Shown here: positions 34,553 to 44,229 of the stretch, one piece after another
Position numbering within the stretch: position 1 is the stretch's first letter
Layout of the letters: each line of letters begins with the position of its first letter
Assembly (NCBI GenBank): GCA_030629005.1
Contig: DAOVPV010000003.1
Span: forward strand, 1-64,000
From: a bacterium
GTDB lineage: Bacteria > Babelota > Babeliae > Babelales > UASB340
DNA: 64,000 nucleotides
Reading direction: 5' to 3'
Position numbers and translations under genes: made by a program
The notes under the pieces: generated by a model
Databases searched by the model: none
What the model saw: only the letters and a program-made list of their open reading frames with translations
What the model was told of the DNA's origin: nothing

Positions 34553-35419
34553 ATGGAGACTTTCTATAAGTACCAATCGCTAGGAAACGATTTTATAATA
34601 ATTGATGCATATAACAAAGATAAAGAACTACTGCAAGAAAAAATATCTTCACCTAAATGGAAAAAGTTTGTAATTAACTCATGCAAAAGACATTTTGGCA
34701 TTGGTGCAGATGGAGTATTAATAATAAGTAACGGAAAATCTAAAACAGAAATAATACCAGAATTACTTGTTTATAATACAGATGGAAGTACAGCCGAAAT
34801 TTGTCTAAATGGACTACGTTGTGCGGCTCTACATCTTATAGATTTCCACGACATAGGCAGGACGTTTAAATTTAAATCTGGGAAAAAAATAGTAACCGGC
34901 TCTATAAATAAAAATTTTATAACAACAAAAATATCCGGTTTGCTTTACTCAGGAATACAAAAAATAAAAATCGATAACCAAGAATTAACGGGACACGTTG
35001 TTAACGCGGGAAATCCACACTTCATATTTCAAAAAAAAGTAACCAAAGAATGGCTGGCAGCGAATGGAAATAAAATAGAAAGTCATAAAAACTTTAAAAA
35101 TAAGACTAATGTTGAATTTATATCTCCTAATCTTAAAGATAAAAAAGATATAAACAGAAAAAACATTTCTGATTTTGATGTATTAGTGTATGAACGAGGA
35201 GTTGGACCAACTCTATCCTGTAGTTCTGGTGCTGCTGCTATATGCTGGTATTTATATAAAAATAAAAAATCGGAAAAAACATTTAATGTTATCGAAGAAA
35301 CTCAAAAAATAACCTTAAATTTTTTAGGTGGACAAGCAATCTGTTTTGTTGACAAAAACAAACAAGTCAACGTTATAGCTAGCGCAAAAATGGTTTTTAA
35401 AGGGAAAATTTTAAAATAA
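34553..35419 (+). CDS. dapF: Diaminopimelate epimerase
   Basis: Converts LL- to meso-diaminopimelate for peptidoglycan and lysine. 288 residues. The two catalytic Cys are present: Cys84 in STAEICLNGLRC (family usually CGNG, here CLNG) and one near residue 223 in TLSCSSGAAA (usually ACGTG). Both flanking motifs are thus slightly off consensus. Other blocks are GNDFIIID and VNAGNPHF. Motif copy 8 encodes SEKTFNV in a loop near the C terminus. murF in this window supports a peptidoglycan-making organism. Confidence 0.92.
   Translation: METFYKYQSLGNDFIIIDAYNKDKELLQEKISSPKWKKFVINSCKRHFGIGADGVLIISNGKSKTEIIPELLVYNTDGSTAEICLNGLRCAALHLIDFHDIGRTFKFKSGKKIVTGSINKNFITTKISGLLYSGIQKIKIDNQELTGHVVNAGNPHFIFQKKVTKEWLAANGNKIESHKNFKNKTNVEFISPNLKDKKDINRKNISDFDVLVYERGVGPTLSCSSGAAAICWYLYKNKKSEKTFNVIEETQKITLNFLGGQAICFVDKNKQVNVIASAKMVFKGKILK
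35270..35290 (+). repeat. Dispersed 21-base motif, copy 8 (1 mismatch)
   Basis: Sense, inside dapF, G to A at position 7, same variant as copy 5. Encodes EKTFNV. Confidence 0.85.
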
Positions 35420-35436
35420 AAAGAAAGATTATCCTC

Positions 35437-37068
35437 ATGCAAAATAATTTTATAACCCTGCTTCCTCCCATATTAGTAATAATTCTCGCATACTTAACCC
35501 ACAGAGTCGTGCTTTCTTTATTTACGGGACTTTTTGTTAGCAGTTTAATTTATAACAACTTTGCAATACTAGCTTCAATAAAAAACGTTTTTAAAACAAT
35601 TTGGGATACTTCAGAAATAGGAAACTTAACTAGTTTTAGCAACTTTTTAGAAAGTACAACCATTTTACTATTTTTGTTTCTAATTATACTTGGAATAATA
35701 ATCAGCTTGTTAACATACTCTGGTAGCACACAAGCCTTCCAAACTTATGTAAATAAAAAAATAAAAACAGCAAAAATGGCTCAATTTGCTTCTATGTTAA
35801 TTTCTAACCTATTCGCAATCGATGACTATTTTATCTGCGTCAGTGTTGGAGCAATAATGCACCCCGTCACAGACAAACTTCGCATAGCCAGGATAAAACT
35901 TGCTTTTATAGTAAATTCCCTTGCATCAACATTGGCTGTAATTTTACCAATTTCCAGCTGGAGTGCTACAATTACTTTGAATATCAGCAATTCTAATGTA
36001 TCTAATTTACCAAAAAACAATCCTATAATAATTTCCGATCCTTTTTATTTATACCTCAGCGTAATACCATTTATTTTTTATTCTTTTATCGTAATCTCCG
36101 GAGTATGGTTCATCATTAAAAATGATATATCATTTGGACCACTAAAAAAACACGAAACCATAGCCAAAGAAACAGGAAATTTATTTGGAGGAAGAAAAAT
36201 AGAAGAAAAGAAAATAAAACGATCAAATAATAAAAAAAGTCATATTATAGATTTTATTTTACCAATATCTTTATTAATCAGTTCAATAATCATATTTATA
36301 CTATATACAGGTAATTATTACATGTTGGGCGGAAGCAATGATCTTCTCAAAGCAATACAAGAAGGCAACCCTGTTTTATCTCTAATACTTGGATGCTCAT
36401 TGACTCTTATTTTTACTATAATATTTTTAATCACAAAAAAATCTATTCAAATAAAAGATCTTCCATACATTTTTTGGGACGGCATAATGTTTTTGGCACC
36501 ATCAATTTGTGTATTACTTTTAGCTTGGTCATTTGCTCATATTTTAAATTATCAATTACTTACAGGAAATTTTTTAGCTTCACTTTTAATAAAATATGTA
36601 AATATAAAAATTCTCCCAGTGCTGTTCTTTATAATAAGTCTATTAACTTCAGTTGGAATAAGTTCCGCTTGGGGAACTATGGCAATTATGATACCAATTG
36701 CAATAAATATGCTTGCATCTTTTAGCAACATGCCTCAACCGATACCGGTATCACTCGTTCCTATGATATATCCAGTACTTGGTGCAATACTTTCTGGTGC
36801 AGTTGCAGGAAATCATATGGCCCCAGTATCGGATACAATAATAACAACATCCAGAAGTTGTAAGATTCCATTTATAGATTTAGTAAAAGCTCAAAACATA
36901 TGTACAATTCCACCTTTAATTGCTACAGCATTTGCATTCTTAATTGCAGGATTTTTGGTAAATGTATTTCCACCAAAAATTATTTTTGTAGTTTCTCTTA
37001 GCTCTGGAGTAATTTTAAACTTTTTAATATTAAAATTTAAAAATAAAAACAAGCCTCACCCAAACTAA
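35437..37068 (+). CDS. NhaC-family Na+/H+ antiporter
   Basis: 543 residues, about a dozen membrane helices, inner membrane. Family-like stretches: LTHRVVLSLFTGLFVSSLIY, NLFAIDDYFICVSVGAIM (the intramembrane Asp region), SAWGTMAIMIPIAI and GAVAGNHMAPVSDT. It could exchange Na+ for H+ or for an organic acid such as malate or lactate; substrate not deducible. It follows dapF by 17 bases, so it may be part of the same transcript. Confidence 0.85.
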   Translation: MQNNFITLLPPILVIILAYLTHRVVLSLFTGLFVSSLIYNNFAILASIKNVFKTIWDTSEIGNLTSFSNFLESTTILLFLFLIILGIIISLLTYSGSTQAFQTYVNKKIKTAKMAQFASMLISNLFAIDDYFICVSVGAIMHPVTDKLRIARIKLAFIVNSLASTLAVILPISSWSATITLNISNSNVSNLPKNNPIIISDPFYLYLSVIPFIFYSFIVISGVWFIIKNDISFGPLKKHETIAKETGNLFGGRKIEEKKIKRSNNKKSHIIDFILPISLLISSIIIFILYTGNYYMLGGSNDLLKAIQEGNPVLSLILGCSLTLIFTIIFLITKKSIQIKDLPYIFWDGIMFLAPSICVLLLAWSFAHILNYQLLTGNFLASLLIKYVNIKILPVLFFIISLLTSVGISSAWGTMAIMIPIAINMLASFSNMPQPIPVSLVPMIYPVLGAILSGAVAGNHMAPVSDTIITTSRSCKIPFIDLVKAQNICTIPPLIATAFAFLIAGFLVNVFPPKIIFVVSLSSGVILNFLILKFKNKNKPHPN

Positions 37069-37152
37069 AAAATATTGCATTTTATATAAAAATTTTATTA
37101 GCATTCTAAAAGAATAATTATTTTGTCGTGTTGTTTACAAAAAGGAGATTAA

Positions 37153-38616
37153 ATGAACAACAAAATAAAATTGCTTTTTATAGGCGCATTTTTCATTTTA
37201 GGAACTAATGCAAAAAGTAAAACACAAAAAACATATCTACAAACTCGTCCCTTTTTATCTAATCTTCCTATGGAACTTACAACATGGCATACACAAATAA
37301 ACAAAACAAAACACAAAAACTGGGGAGTAAATCTTCAAGCAGTTAGCTTTTTTCAAAAATCAACGAATAAATCGGACTTAGGAAAATATTTTGGATACCA
37401 CTCAAACACAATCAATGAGGATCGAGATTATATAAATGTTAGCGAAGCGCTTTATGACTACCTAAATCCTCGAAATTTAATTCACAACTTCGCAAATGTT
37501 GCTAGTTTAAAGGCAACTGGTAAATTTTTTCTAGAACCTAAACAAGAAACATTTGGTGTACGCTTAGATTATAACCATAACTACAAAAGATTTTACGCTA
37601 GAATTAGCACCCCAATTACACATGTTAAAACAGGAATAAATCCAAAGACAGCAGGAACACTAACAAAATTAACATCTGGCGAAGGCAGCGGAAAAGATAT
37701 TATGAATTTTTTCAATGGAACATTTCAAGAGACAACATTAGGTAGTACTAACCTACAAAATAAACTCTTGTATGCAAAAATCGGAAATAACCAAGACAGA
37801 ACTGGATTGGGAGATATAAAAGTTGCGCTAGGTTATAAATTTTATAAACATAAAAAAGATTTTATTAAGTTTGGCCTAGACGTTACAATTCCAATGGGAA
37901 ACAAAGCCAAATCAGAATGGTTGTTTGAACCAATAAATGGAAATGGTGAATATTGGGCTTTAGGTGCAAACTTTGATTCAAAATTTAGACTCGCAGAAAA
38001 TAAACATCGAAAAATTGATTTTATAGCTGCAGGACACGTTGAATATTTATTCAAAAACACTGAAAAAAGAATCATCGGTCTTCAAAATTATGTAACAGGA
38101 TTTGCACAATTACCTCTTGCTCATTATTATCTAGCTGGTGAAAAAGACAAACATGCATTATTCCCTGCAGCCAATATTCTCGCTCAAGATTTAAAAGTAA
38201 CACCAGGCTTCCAATTGGAAGGTATCGCGGGACTAGTTGTTACAGCTAAAAATGTAACATTTGATCTAGGATATAATATCTACTTTAAAGAAAGTGAAAG
38301 TATTAAACTAAAAAATTGCTGGGAAAATAATAAATACGCCCTTTCTTTAGTAAGCTTTAATTCTACAACACTATTTGATCCTATATTAGATTATGTGTCC
38401 GGTGCCAGCGGAGCCATAAACTCTGAACATATAGACATTTCTACTGCAACAAACTCCAGTGTCCTAACTCATAAAATTTATACCTCATTTGGATATTGCT
38501 TTAATGAATGTAAAACTCCACTAATGCTAGGCATTGGTGCAAGTTATGAGTTCACGGATGGTAACGGAACAACTGAAAACTTCGAAATTTATGGAAAAAT
38601 AGGGATTTCTTTCTAA
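37153..38616 (+). CDS. Predicted outer-membrane beta-barrel protein
   Basis: 487 residues. Signal peptide (IKLLFIGAFFILGTNA), many alternating hydrophobic strands with aromatic ends (FGVRLDYNHNYKRFYARIS; KVALGYKFYKHKKDFIKFGLDVTIPMG), and a final strand ending GKIGISF. The terminal Phe is the usual signal for the barrel-assembly machine. No named porin family recognised. Strong AAAGGAG site 6 bases before ATG, and a strong terminator follows, so it is probably a single, well-expressed gene. Confidence 0.8.
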   Translation: MNNKIKLLFIGAFFILGTNAKSKTQKTYLQTRPFLSNLPMELTTWHTQINKTKHKNWGVNLQAVSFFQKSTNKSDLGKYFGYHSNTINEDRDYINVSEALYDYLNPRNLIHNFANVASLKATGKFFLEPKQETFGVRLDYNHNYKRFYARISTPITHVKTGINPKTAGTLTKLTSGEGSGKDIMNFFNGTFQETTLGSTNLQNKLLYAKIGNNQDRTGLGDIKVALGYKFYKHKKDFIKFGLDVTIPMGNKAKSEWLFEPINGNGEYWALGANFDSKFRLAENKHRKIDFIAAGHVEYLFKNTEKRIIGLQNYVTGFAQLPLAHYYLAGEKDKHALFPAANILAQDLKVTPGFQLEGIAGLVVTAKNVTFDLGYNIYFKESESIKLKNCWENNKYALSLVSFNSTTLFDPILDYVSGASGAINSEHIDISTATNSSVLTHKIYTSFGYCFNECKTPLMLGIGASYEFTDGNGTTENFEIYGKIGISF

Positions 38617-38630
38617 ACCCTAAGTATTTA

Positions 38631-38681
38631 TTACAGCAAAAAGACTTGTTTTTTATTAAAAAACAAGTCTTTTTGCTGTAA
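38631..38681. terminator. Very long hairpin terminator
   Basis: A perfect stem of about 25 bases (TTACAGCAAAAAGACTTGTT and its complement) directly after the outer-membrane protein gene. Confidence 0.9.
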
Positions 38682-38807
38682 TACTTTTATTTTTAATGCA
38701 AAAATCAAATAAAAATCAATCTTATTACCATTTGTAATTATCTGTTAAGGGGGTATTATTATCTTATAATTAAAAATAAATTAGAGGTTATTTTCGGAGG
38801 TTATGAT

Positions 38808-40010
38808 ATGAAAAAGTTATTTTTGGCATTTTTATCAATAATGCTATTAAACTCAGCCAATATGTTTGGTATGGGAAACATTACTGCGCAAGATGACAAC
38901 GGACATCGTAGGCAAACGGCAAGACGATCTGCACCAACACAAAAACCTAGAGTCCAAGAACCAGGAGCTAAAGATTTAACACAAGACATCGCGACAGAAC
39001 TAAAATCAGAAGACACAGAAAGTACAAATCTTTTAATTAATGATTTTTGTTCACCTTCAGCAAATCCAAGTACAATGCTACCTACAGCAGTACCTGTTCA
39101 AGCAAGCACACTTAGAAAAGCAGCAAAATGGATGATACCAGCAGCGCTTGGTGCCATTTTTACAGCTATATTAGCAAAGAAATATGCTAAATCTAAAGAT
39201 GTTAAAAAAACTGAAGATGAATCAGTAAATCCTGCACAAGAACCTATATATTCTGATGAAGATTTAAAAATAGTTGTTAACGGTGTAAAAAGAACATTAG
39301 AAACAAATCCTAATTTTAATATTTTTGAATTAGCAGCAGATGTTACTAACGAAAATTATTCCGAAATAATAGAATTTAAAAAAGCTTTTTACAGAAAAAC
39401 AGCTTTACAATGGTTGCCTTCTTTGCAAGGAAAACTATCTGATTTAATAAACGAAGCAATTATAGTTGTTTCAATTAAAGAATATAAAACACTTATACAA
39501 AAATATAAAACTCTTAAAAAAGATCGAAGTAATAAAACTGCAAGTAAAAAAGAAATAATAATATCTGCAAGTCTAGCAATCCTTATCATTGGAGGAGCCA
39601 TAGTTCTTCCTGTTTTGATACCTATTGCTTCTGGCTTTATAAATCGTCCACAACCAGTTAAAACTTGCAACGAAATACTTGGAAATGGATACTCTTATGA
39701 ATGCTGCGATGCAAGTTGCTTTGATTGGGAGAGCGGTGAACCTTGTCGAAGAGAAGCTTTATGTAAAAGACTTCATTGCTCAGATTATAACAGATGTTTA
39801 GAAAGTATGGATCTTTCACCAAGAAACAAAATTACAACTGAAACTTTTGGACAAACAGATGTCGCACTAGATCAAACAGATGTCACACAAGATCCAACAG
39901 ATGTCACACAAGATACAGCAAACTGGGCCGACAGAATTTTAGGTTTACCAGGAATAAACATAGTTTCACGTCACTTAAAAAAAAGTGGATTAAAAGAAAC
40001 AAAATTTTAA
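38808..40010 (+). CDS. Secreted/membrane protein with Cys-rich domain
   Basis: 400 residues, unknown. Signal peptide, a disordered basic stretch, a hydrophobic helix (about 108-126), a helical domain, a second hydrophobic helix (about 246-272), then a Cys-rich segment with about ten Cys (CNEILGNGYSYECCDASCF and onward to CSDYNRC) likely disulfide-bonded outside the cytoplasm. The tail has a short tandem repeat (DQTDVTQDPTDVTQD), encoded by an 18-base unit. GGAGG precedes ATG. The next small gene shares its promoter. Confidence 0.7.
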   Translation: MKKLFLAFLSIMLLNSANMFGMGNITAQDDNGHRRQTARRSAPTQKPRVQEPGAKDLTQDIATELKSEDTESTNLLINDFCSPSANPSTMLPTAVPVQASTLRKAAKWMIPAALGAIFTAILAKKYAKSKDVKKTEDESVNPAQEPIYSDEDLKIVVNGVKRTLETNPNFNIFELAADVTNENYSEIIEFKKAFYRKTALQWLPSLQGKLSDLINEAIIVVSIKEYKTLIQKYKTLKKDRSNKTASKKEIIISASLAILIIGGAIVLPVLIPIASGFINRPQPVKTCNEILGNGYSYECCDASCFDWESGEPCRREALCKRLHCSDYNRCLESMDLSPRNKITTETFGQTDVALDQTDVTQDPTDVTQDTANWADRILGLPGINIVSRHLKKSGLKETKF

Positions 40011-40032
40011 ATATAATTTTATAGAGGTTATT

Positions 40033-40308
40033 ATGAAAAAGTTAATTTTATTAGGAATGGTTTTATCCTTTGGTTGTGCTTCAATATTTGCGCAATTGCC
40101 AGGCACGGTTTCTGTAGAAAGATTAAAACAAATGGGCGCTCAACAGGTAATGATACTTCCAAGAACACAAGCAACTACCAATCAAACTTCAAGTAATGTC
40201 ACAGCCCAAGCTAAAAAATCTAATTCTTGTGCTAAAGCAACCGTAACAGCAGGAATCCTCTTAGGTACAGCTGCAATAATCGCATTGATTTTAAAAAACG
40301 TGCTTTAA
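40033..40308 (+). CDS. Small secreted/membrane protein
   Basis: 91 residues. The N terminus MKKLILLGMVLSFGCASIFA is a signal peptide with a possible lipobox Cys. The middle is Thr/Gln/Asn-rich and low-complexity, and the C-terminal helix (TVTAGILLGTAAIIALILK) could anchor it. It follows the Cys-rich protein gene by 22 bases with GAGG upstream, and a terminator follows. Confidence 0.65.
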   Translation: MKKLILLGMVLSFGCASIFAQLPGTVSVERLKQMGAQQVMILPRTQATTNQTSSNVTAQAKKSNSCAKATVTAGILLGTAAIIALILKNVL

Positions 40309-40334
40309 AAAAATATATAAAATAAAACAAATCG

Positions 40335-40369
40335 AAAAAATAGGACCATAAATTATGGTCCTATTTTTT
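40335..40369. terminator. Bidirectional hairpin terminator
   Basis: A perfect inverted repeat centred on ACCATAAATTATGGT, with A6 to the left and T7 to the right. It sits between convergent genes, overlapping the last codons of fabF. Confidence 0.85.
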
Positions 40370-41644
40370 TAATACCAAAACAGAATTACCACCACCAAAA
40401 CCAAACGAATTAGAAATAGCATATTTAAACTTATGCTCTCTTGCAACATTTGCAACATAATCTAAATCACATTCCGGATCTGGATTTTCTAAATTTATTG
40501 TTGGCGGCAACATTTGATTTTTTAAAGCTAATATTGTAAAAATAGCTTCACTAGCACCTGTAGCACCAAGCATGTGTCCTGTCATAGACTTTGTACTACT
40601 AACAGCAATATGATTCTCGTTTGCAGGATTTATATGTTCGCCAAAAACATTTTTTAATGCCACCGTTTCTATTTTATCATTCATTTGAGTAGAAGTTCCA
40701 TGCGCATTTACATAACCAACTTGAGACTCATTTATCTTTGCACTATCAAGAGCCATCTTAATAGCACCAATAGCACCTCTAGCCTCTGGCTGCATTGCTG
40801 TAATATGATAAGCATCTGAAGTTGATCCAAAACCAACTATTTCTGCGTAAATATTTGCCCCTCGTTTTTCCGCCAAATCCATCCGCTCCAAAACTAAACA
40901 CGCAGCACCCTCTCCCATAACAAACCCTGCCCTATTTAAATCAAACGGCCGACTTGCTTTAGTTGGATCATCAAATTTATTAGAACTACAAAGCGCTCGC
41001 ATATTACCAAAAGCGGACACTGCCAATGGCGTAATAGAACTTTCTGTACCACCCGCCAACATATAATCGGCATAACCATCTTTTATGTTTTTATATGCGG
41101 CACCAATAGAATCTCCACTAGAAGAACAAGCGTTTACAATTGCAGAAATTTGTCCTTGCAAATTCCACTCCATAGATAACCATCCTGCAGCCTGATTACT
41201 AATAGATCTCGGAATTAAAAATGGAGAAACTTTTTTAGGCCCACGAGAATACAAATCTCTTGCAGCCTCTTCTATTGTTCTTATTCCACCAACACCAACC
41301 CCCATCACACACCCAAATCTAAATCTATCTTCAGGAAGTTGCGAATTTAAACCAGCATCCAATATAGCTCTTCTACCTGCAATCATAGCCAAATGAATAA
41401 ACCTATCAGACTTTCTTTGTTTTTCTGAAGAAAAACTTTCATCTAATATTTCTTTTTCATTCTTTACAAAACCTGCAAAATTATATGGAAAACCTTTACA
41501 ATTTTCTGGCCAAAAATCATCTGGTAGATAAGATATGCCAGAACAACCATTTAACAAGTTATTCCAGCACATTTTTATATCATTACCTAAAGGTGTAATT
41601 AAACCTAATCCTGTTATAACAACACGATGTTTTTTTTCTGACAT
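40361..41644 (-). CDS. fabF: Beta-ketoacyl-ACP synthase II
   Basis: Elongating condensing enzyme of fatty-acid synthesis, 427 residues. Active-site Cys173 is in VNACSSSGDS. The two His are in AHGTSTQMNDKIE and STKSMTGHMLGATGA, as expected for KAS I/II. The glycine-rich end FGFGGGNSVLV is present. It sits 3 bases downstream of acpP, forming a two-gene operon that pairs carrier protein and synthase. Confidence 0.95.
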   Translation of the reverse strand: MSEKKHRVVITGLGLITPLGNDIKMCWNNLLNGCSGISYLPDDFWPENCKGFPYNFAGFVKNEKEILDESFSSEKQRKSDRFIHLAMIAGRRAILDAGLNSQLPEDRFRFGCVMGVGVGGIRTIEEAARDLYSRGPKKVSPFLIPRSISNQAAGWLSMEWNLQGQISAIVNACSSSGDSIGAAYKNIKDGYADYMLAGGTESSITPLAVSAFGNMRALCSSNKFDDPTKASRPFDLNRAGFVMGEGAACLVLERMDLAEKRGANIYAEIVGFGSTSDAYHITAMQPEARGAIGAIKMALDSAKINESQVGYVNAHGTSTQMNDKIETVALKNVFGEHINPANENHIAVSSTKSMTGHMLGATGASEAIFTILALKNQMLPPTINLENPDPECDLDYVANVAREHKFKYAISNSFGFGGGNSVLVLKK

Positions 41645-41647
41645 AAT

Positions 41648-41992
<345 letters not shown>

Positions 41993-42031
41993 TTAAACTA
42001 AAAATATTTAAATAAATTTCGGCTATTTTTT

Positions 42032-43495
42032 ATGATTTATAACAAAAACTTTTTATATTCAACCATAGACAATGCTATTTTTTTTACACAAAATAATAAT
42101 CTAGATAGCTTACTTTCTAACAATAAAGTATCCGGATTTTCTATAGATACTAGATCTCTAGAAAAAAATCAAATATTCATTGCAATAGATGGAAAAAATG
42201 TTGATGGACATAATTTCTTAATCGACGCACTAAAAAAAAATTGCTCTGGTTTAATAATAAACGAAAATAAAAAAGATTTAATAAATAAAATCTCAAAAAC
42301 ATTAAATGTTTCTTCCGAAGATTTAATTAAAGATAAAATAATAATTATAGTTCCAGATACCCTAATAGCACTAAAAACGCTTGCATCTAAGTGGAGACAA
42401 ACCTTTAATTACCCAGTAATCGGAATAACCGGCTCTGTTGGAAAAACATCGACAAAGGAACTTCTTTTAAATATTTTTAATTCTGCAAAAATTCCTGCAT
42501 TCGCAACATTTAAAAATCAAAATACAGATATCGGGCTAAGTCTTAATATTTTAAAAATGCGAAAAGAACATAAATTTGCAATATTTGAAATGGGTATTAG
42601 CCATATTGGGGAAATGAAAGAACTTGCAGACATATTAAAACCAAATATTGGTATAATTACCTACATATCGCACGCACATACACAGGGACTAACAAATATC
42701 CAAAATATAATTACCGAAAAACTAAAAATATTTAAAAACTTTAGCCAATCAAATATTGGAATAATAAATGGAGACCAAGATTATATAAAAAGATCTTTTT
42801 TTAAATTCCCAATAATAACTTTTGGAAAGAAAACAAAAAACAATATACAAGTCCGAAACATAAAAACAATAGAAGAAAAAAACAAAGATTGCTCTTCCGC
42901 CAGTTTAACAACCTATTTCAAATTAAAAATATATGATAAAAAATATCCCGTTTTTTTGCATGGTCACCATGACGGATTAATAAACAATGCTCTTGCAGCA
43001 GCTACAACCGCATCTTTTTTACAAATAGATCCATATTACATTGTAAAAGGCATAGAAACCTACAAGCCAAAAGATGGTCGCTTTGAAGAAATAAAGGTAA
43101 AAAACTATAAAAGTTTATTCATAAATGATAGCTACAATGCATCACCACACAGCATGAAAGCCGCAATAAAAGCATTTAATCGTTTAAATTGTACCGGAAA
43201 AAAAATCGCGATTCTTGGTGACATGCTAGAACTTGGAAAAATTCAAAAAACAAAGCATACACAAATTGGAAAATATTTATTTAAAAACACAAACATAGAT
43301 CATCTAATCGTAGTCGGCAAAAATGCTCAACAAATAGCTAAGGCGGCACCCATAAACTTACCCAAAGATGTTGTTATAAACTGGCAAGATGCGAAGACTG
43401 TTCTAAAGGAGTTGCTAGAAAAAAATGGCAACTCTCTTGTGCTACTAAAAGCATCTCATTCTATTGGTTTAGAAAATATTATTAAAAATATTTAA
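42032..43495 (+). CDS. murF: UDP-MurNAc-tripeptide--D-Ala-D-Ala ligase
   Basis: Adds D-Ala-D-Ala to the peptidoglycan precursor. 487 residues in three Mur-ligase domains: an N-terminal UDP-binding part (SIDTRSL, IAIDGKNVDGHNF), an ATP-binding core with GITGSVGKTSTK near residue 132 and FEMGISHIGEM, and a C-terminal domain with NDSYNASPHSMKAA and GDMLELG. The D-Ala-D-Ala-adding member is suggested by the DSYNA(S/N)P motif. Motif copy 9 encodes TLNVSSED in the N-terminal domain. It converges on fabG with no gap. Confidence 0.93.
   Translation: MIYNKNFLYSTIDNAIFFTQNNNLDSLLSNNKVSGFSIDTRSLEKNQIFIAIDGKNVDGHNFLIDALKKNCSGLIINENKKDLINKISKTLNVSSEDLIKDKIIIIVPDTLIALKTLASKWRQTFNYPVIGITGSVGKTSTKELLLNIFNSAKIPAFATFKNQNTDIGLSLNILKMRKEHKFAIFEMGISHIGEMKELADILKPNIGIITYISHAHTQGLTNIQNIITEKLKIFKNFSQSNIGIINGDQDYIKRSFFKFPIITFGKKTKNNIQVRNIKTIEEKNKDCSSASLTTYFKLKIYDKKYPVFLHGHHDGLINNALAAATTASFLQIDPYYIVKGIETYKPKDGRFEEIKVKNYKSLFINDSYNASPHSMKAAIKAFNRLNCTGKKIAILGDMLELGKIQKTKHTQIGKYLFKNTNIDHLIVVGKNAQQIAKAAPINLPKDVVINWQDAKTVLKELLEKNGNSLVLLKASHSIGLENIIKNI
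42298..42318 (-). repeat. Dispersed 21-base motif, copy 9 (exact)
   Basis: Exact consensus on the minus strand inside plus-strand murF. The gene reads it as TLNVSSE, the same frame as in lnt. Confidence 0.9.
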
Positions 43496-44224
43496 TTAAG
43501 AAAGCCCACCATCTAAAATTAAAGTCTGTCCGGTAATATAATCAGCATTACCGCTAGATAAAAAAACAACCAAGTTTGCAACATCAACAGAAGAACCAAA
43601 TCTTTTTAATGATATTCTATTCAAAATTTGTTCTTTTATATTTTCTGACAATTTGTCCGTCATTTTAGTTTTTATAAAACCAGGAGCTATTGCATTAACT
43701 AATATATTTTTAGAACCATACTCCATGGCCAAACTTTTTGTCATAGCAATAAGTCCTGCTTTACTTGCAGCATAATTTACTTGACCAATATTACCATGAA
43801 TACCAACAATAGAACTTATATTTATGATATAACTTATTTCTTGCCCTAACATCTTCTTTAATGCGGCTTGAGCACAAAAAAATGAACCTTTTAGGTTCAC
43901 ATCAATAACAGAATTCCAATCAACTTCTTTTAATCTTATCGCTAATGTATCTCTTGTAATTCCAGCATTGTTTACAAGCAAATCTAAATATTTATTTTCA
44001 AGCTCATTTATACGTTCAAAAAGTTGCTTAAAACCATGGTCTATAGATTTGACAGAGGAAACATCTACCTTAAAATAATTTATATTTTCATCTAAAAGAA
44101 TTTTAACATTGGGATCAGATTCTTCTAAAATATCAAAAACAAATAAATTATCACCACGAGCCTTTAATACATTTACAATTTCTCGCCCAATACCAGTCGC
44201 TCCACCGGTTACAAGTGAATTCAT
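43496..44224 (-). CDS. fabG: 3-oxoacyl-ACP reductase
   Basis: 242-residue short-chain dehydrogenase. NADP site TGGATGIGRE at the start, LVNNAGIT, catalytic Ser138 in NISSIVG, and Tyr151 and Lys155 in YAASK. Ends TGQTLILDGG as FabG does. Reduces ketoacyl-ACP. It follows fabD by 5 bases in a gltX-fabD-fabG transcript. Confidence 0.95.
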   Translation of the reverse strand: MNSLVTGGATGIGREIVNVLKARGDNLFVFDILEESDPNVKILLDENINYFKVDVSSVKSIDHGFKQLFERINELENKYLDLLVNNAGITRDTLAIRLKEVDWNSVIDVNLKGSFFCAQAALKKMLGQEISYIINISSIVGIHGNIGQVNYAASKAGLIAMTKSLAMEYGSKNILVNAIAPGFIKTKMTDKLSENIKEQILNRISLKRFGSSVDVANLVVFLSSGNADYITGQTLILDGGLS

Positions 44225-44229
44225 AAATC

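Noticed and set aside
37545-37560. CAAGAAACATTTGGTGT in the outer-membrane protein gene as a motif copy
   Set aside because: Matches only the middle of the motif; the palindrome's right arm is missing.
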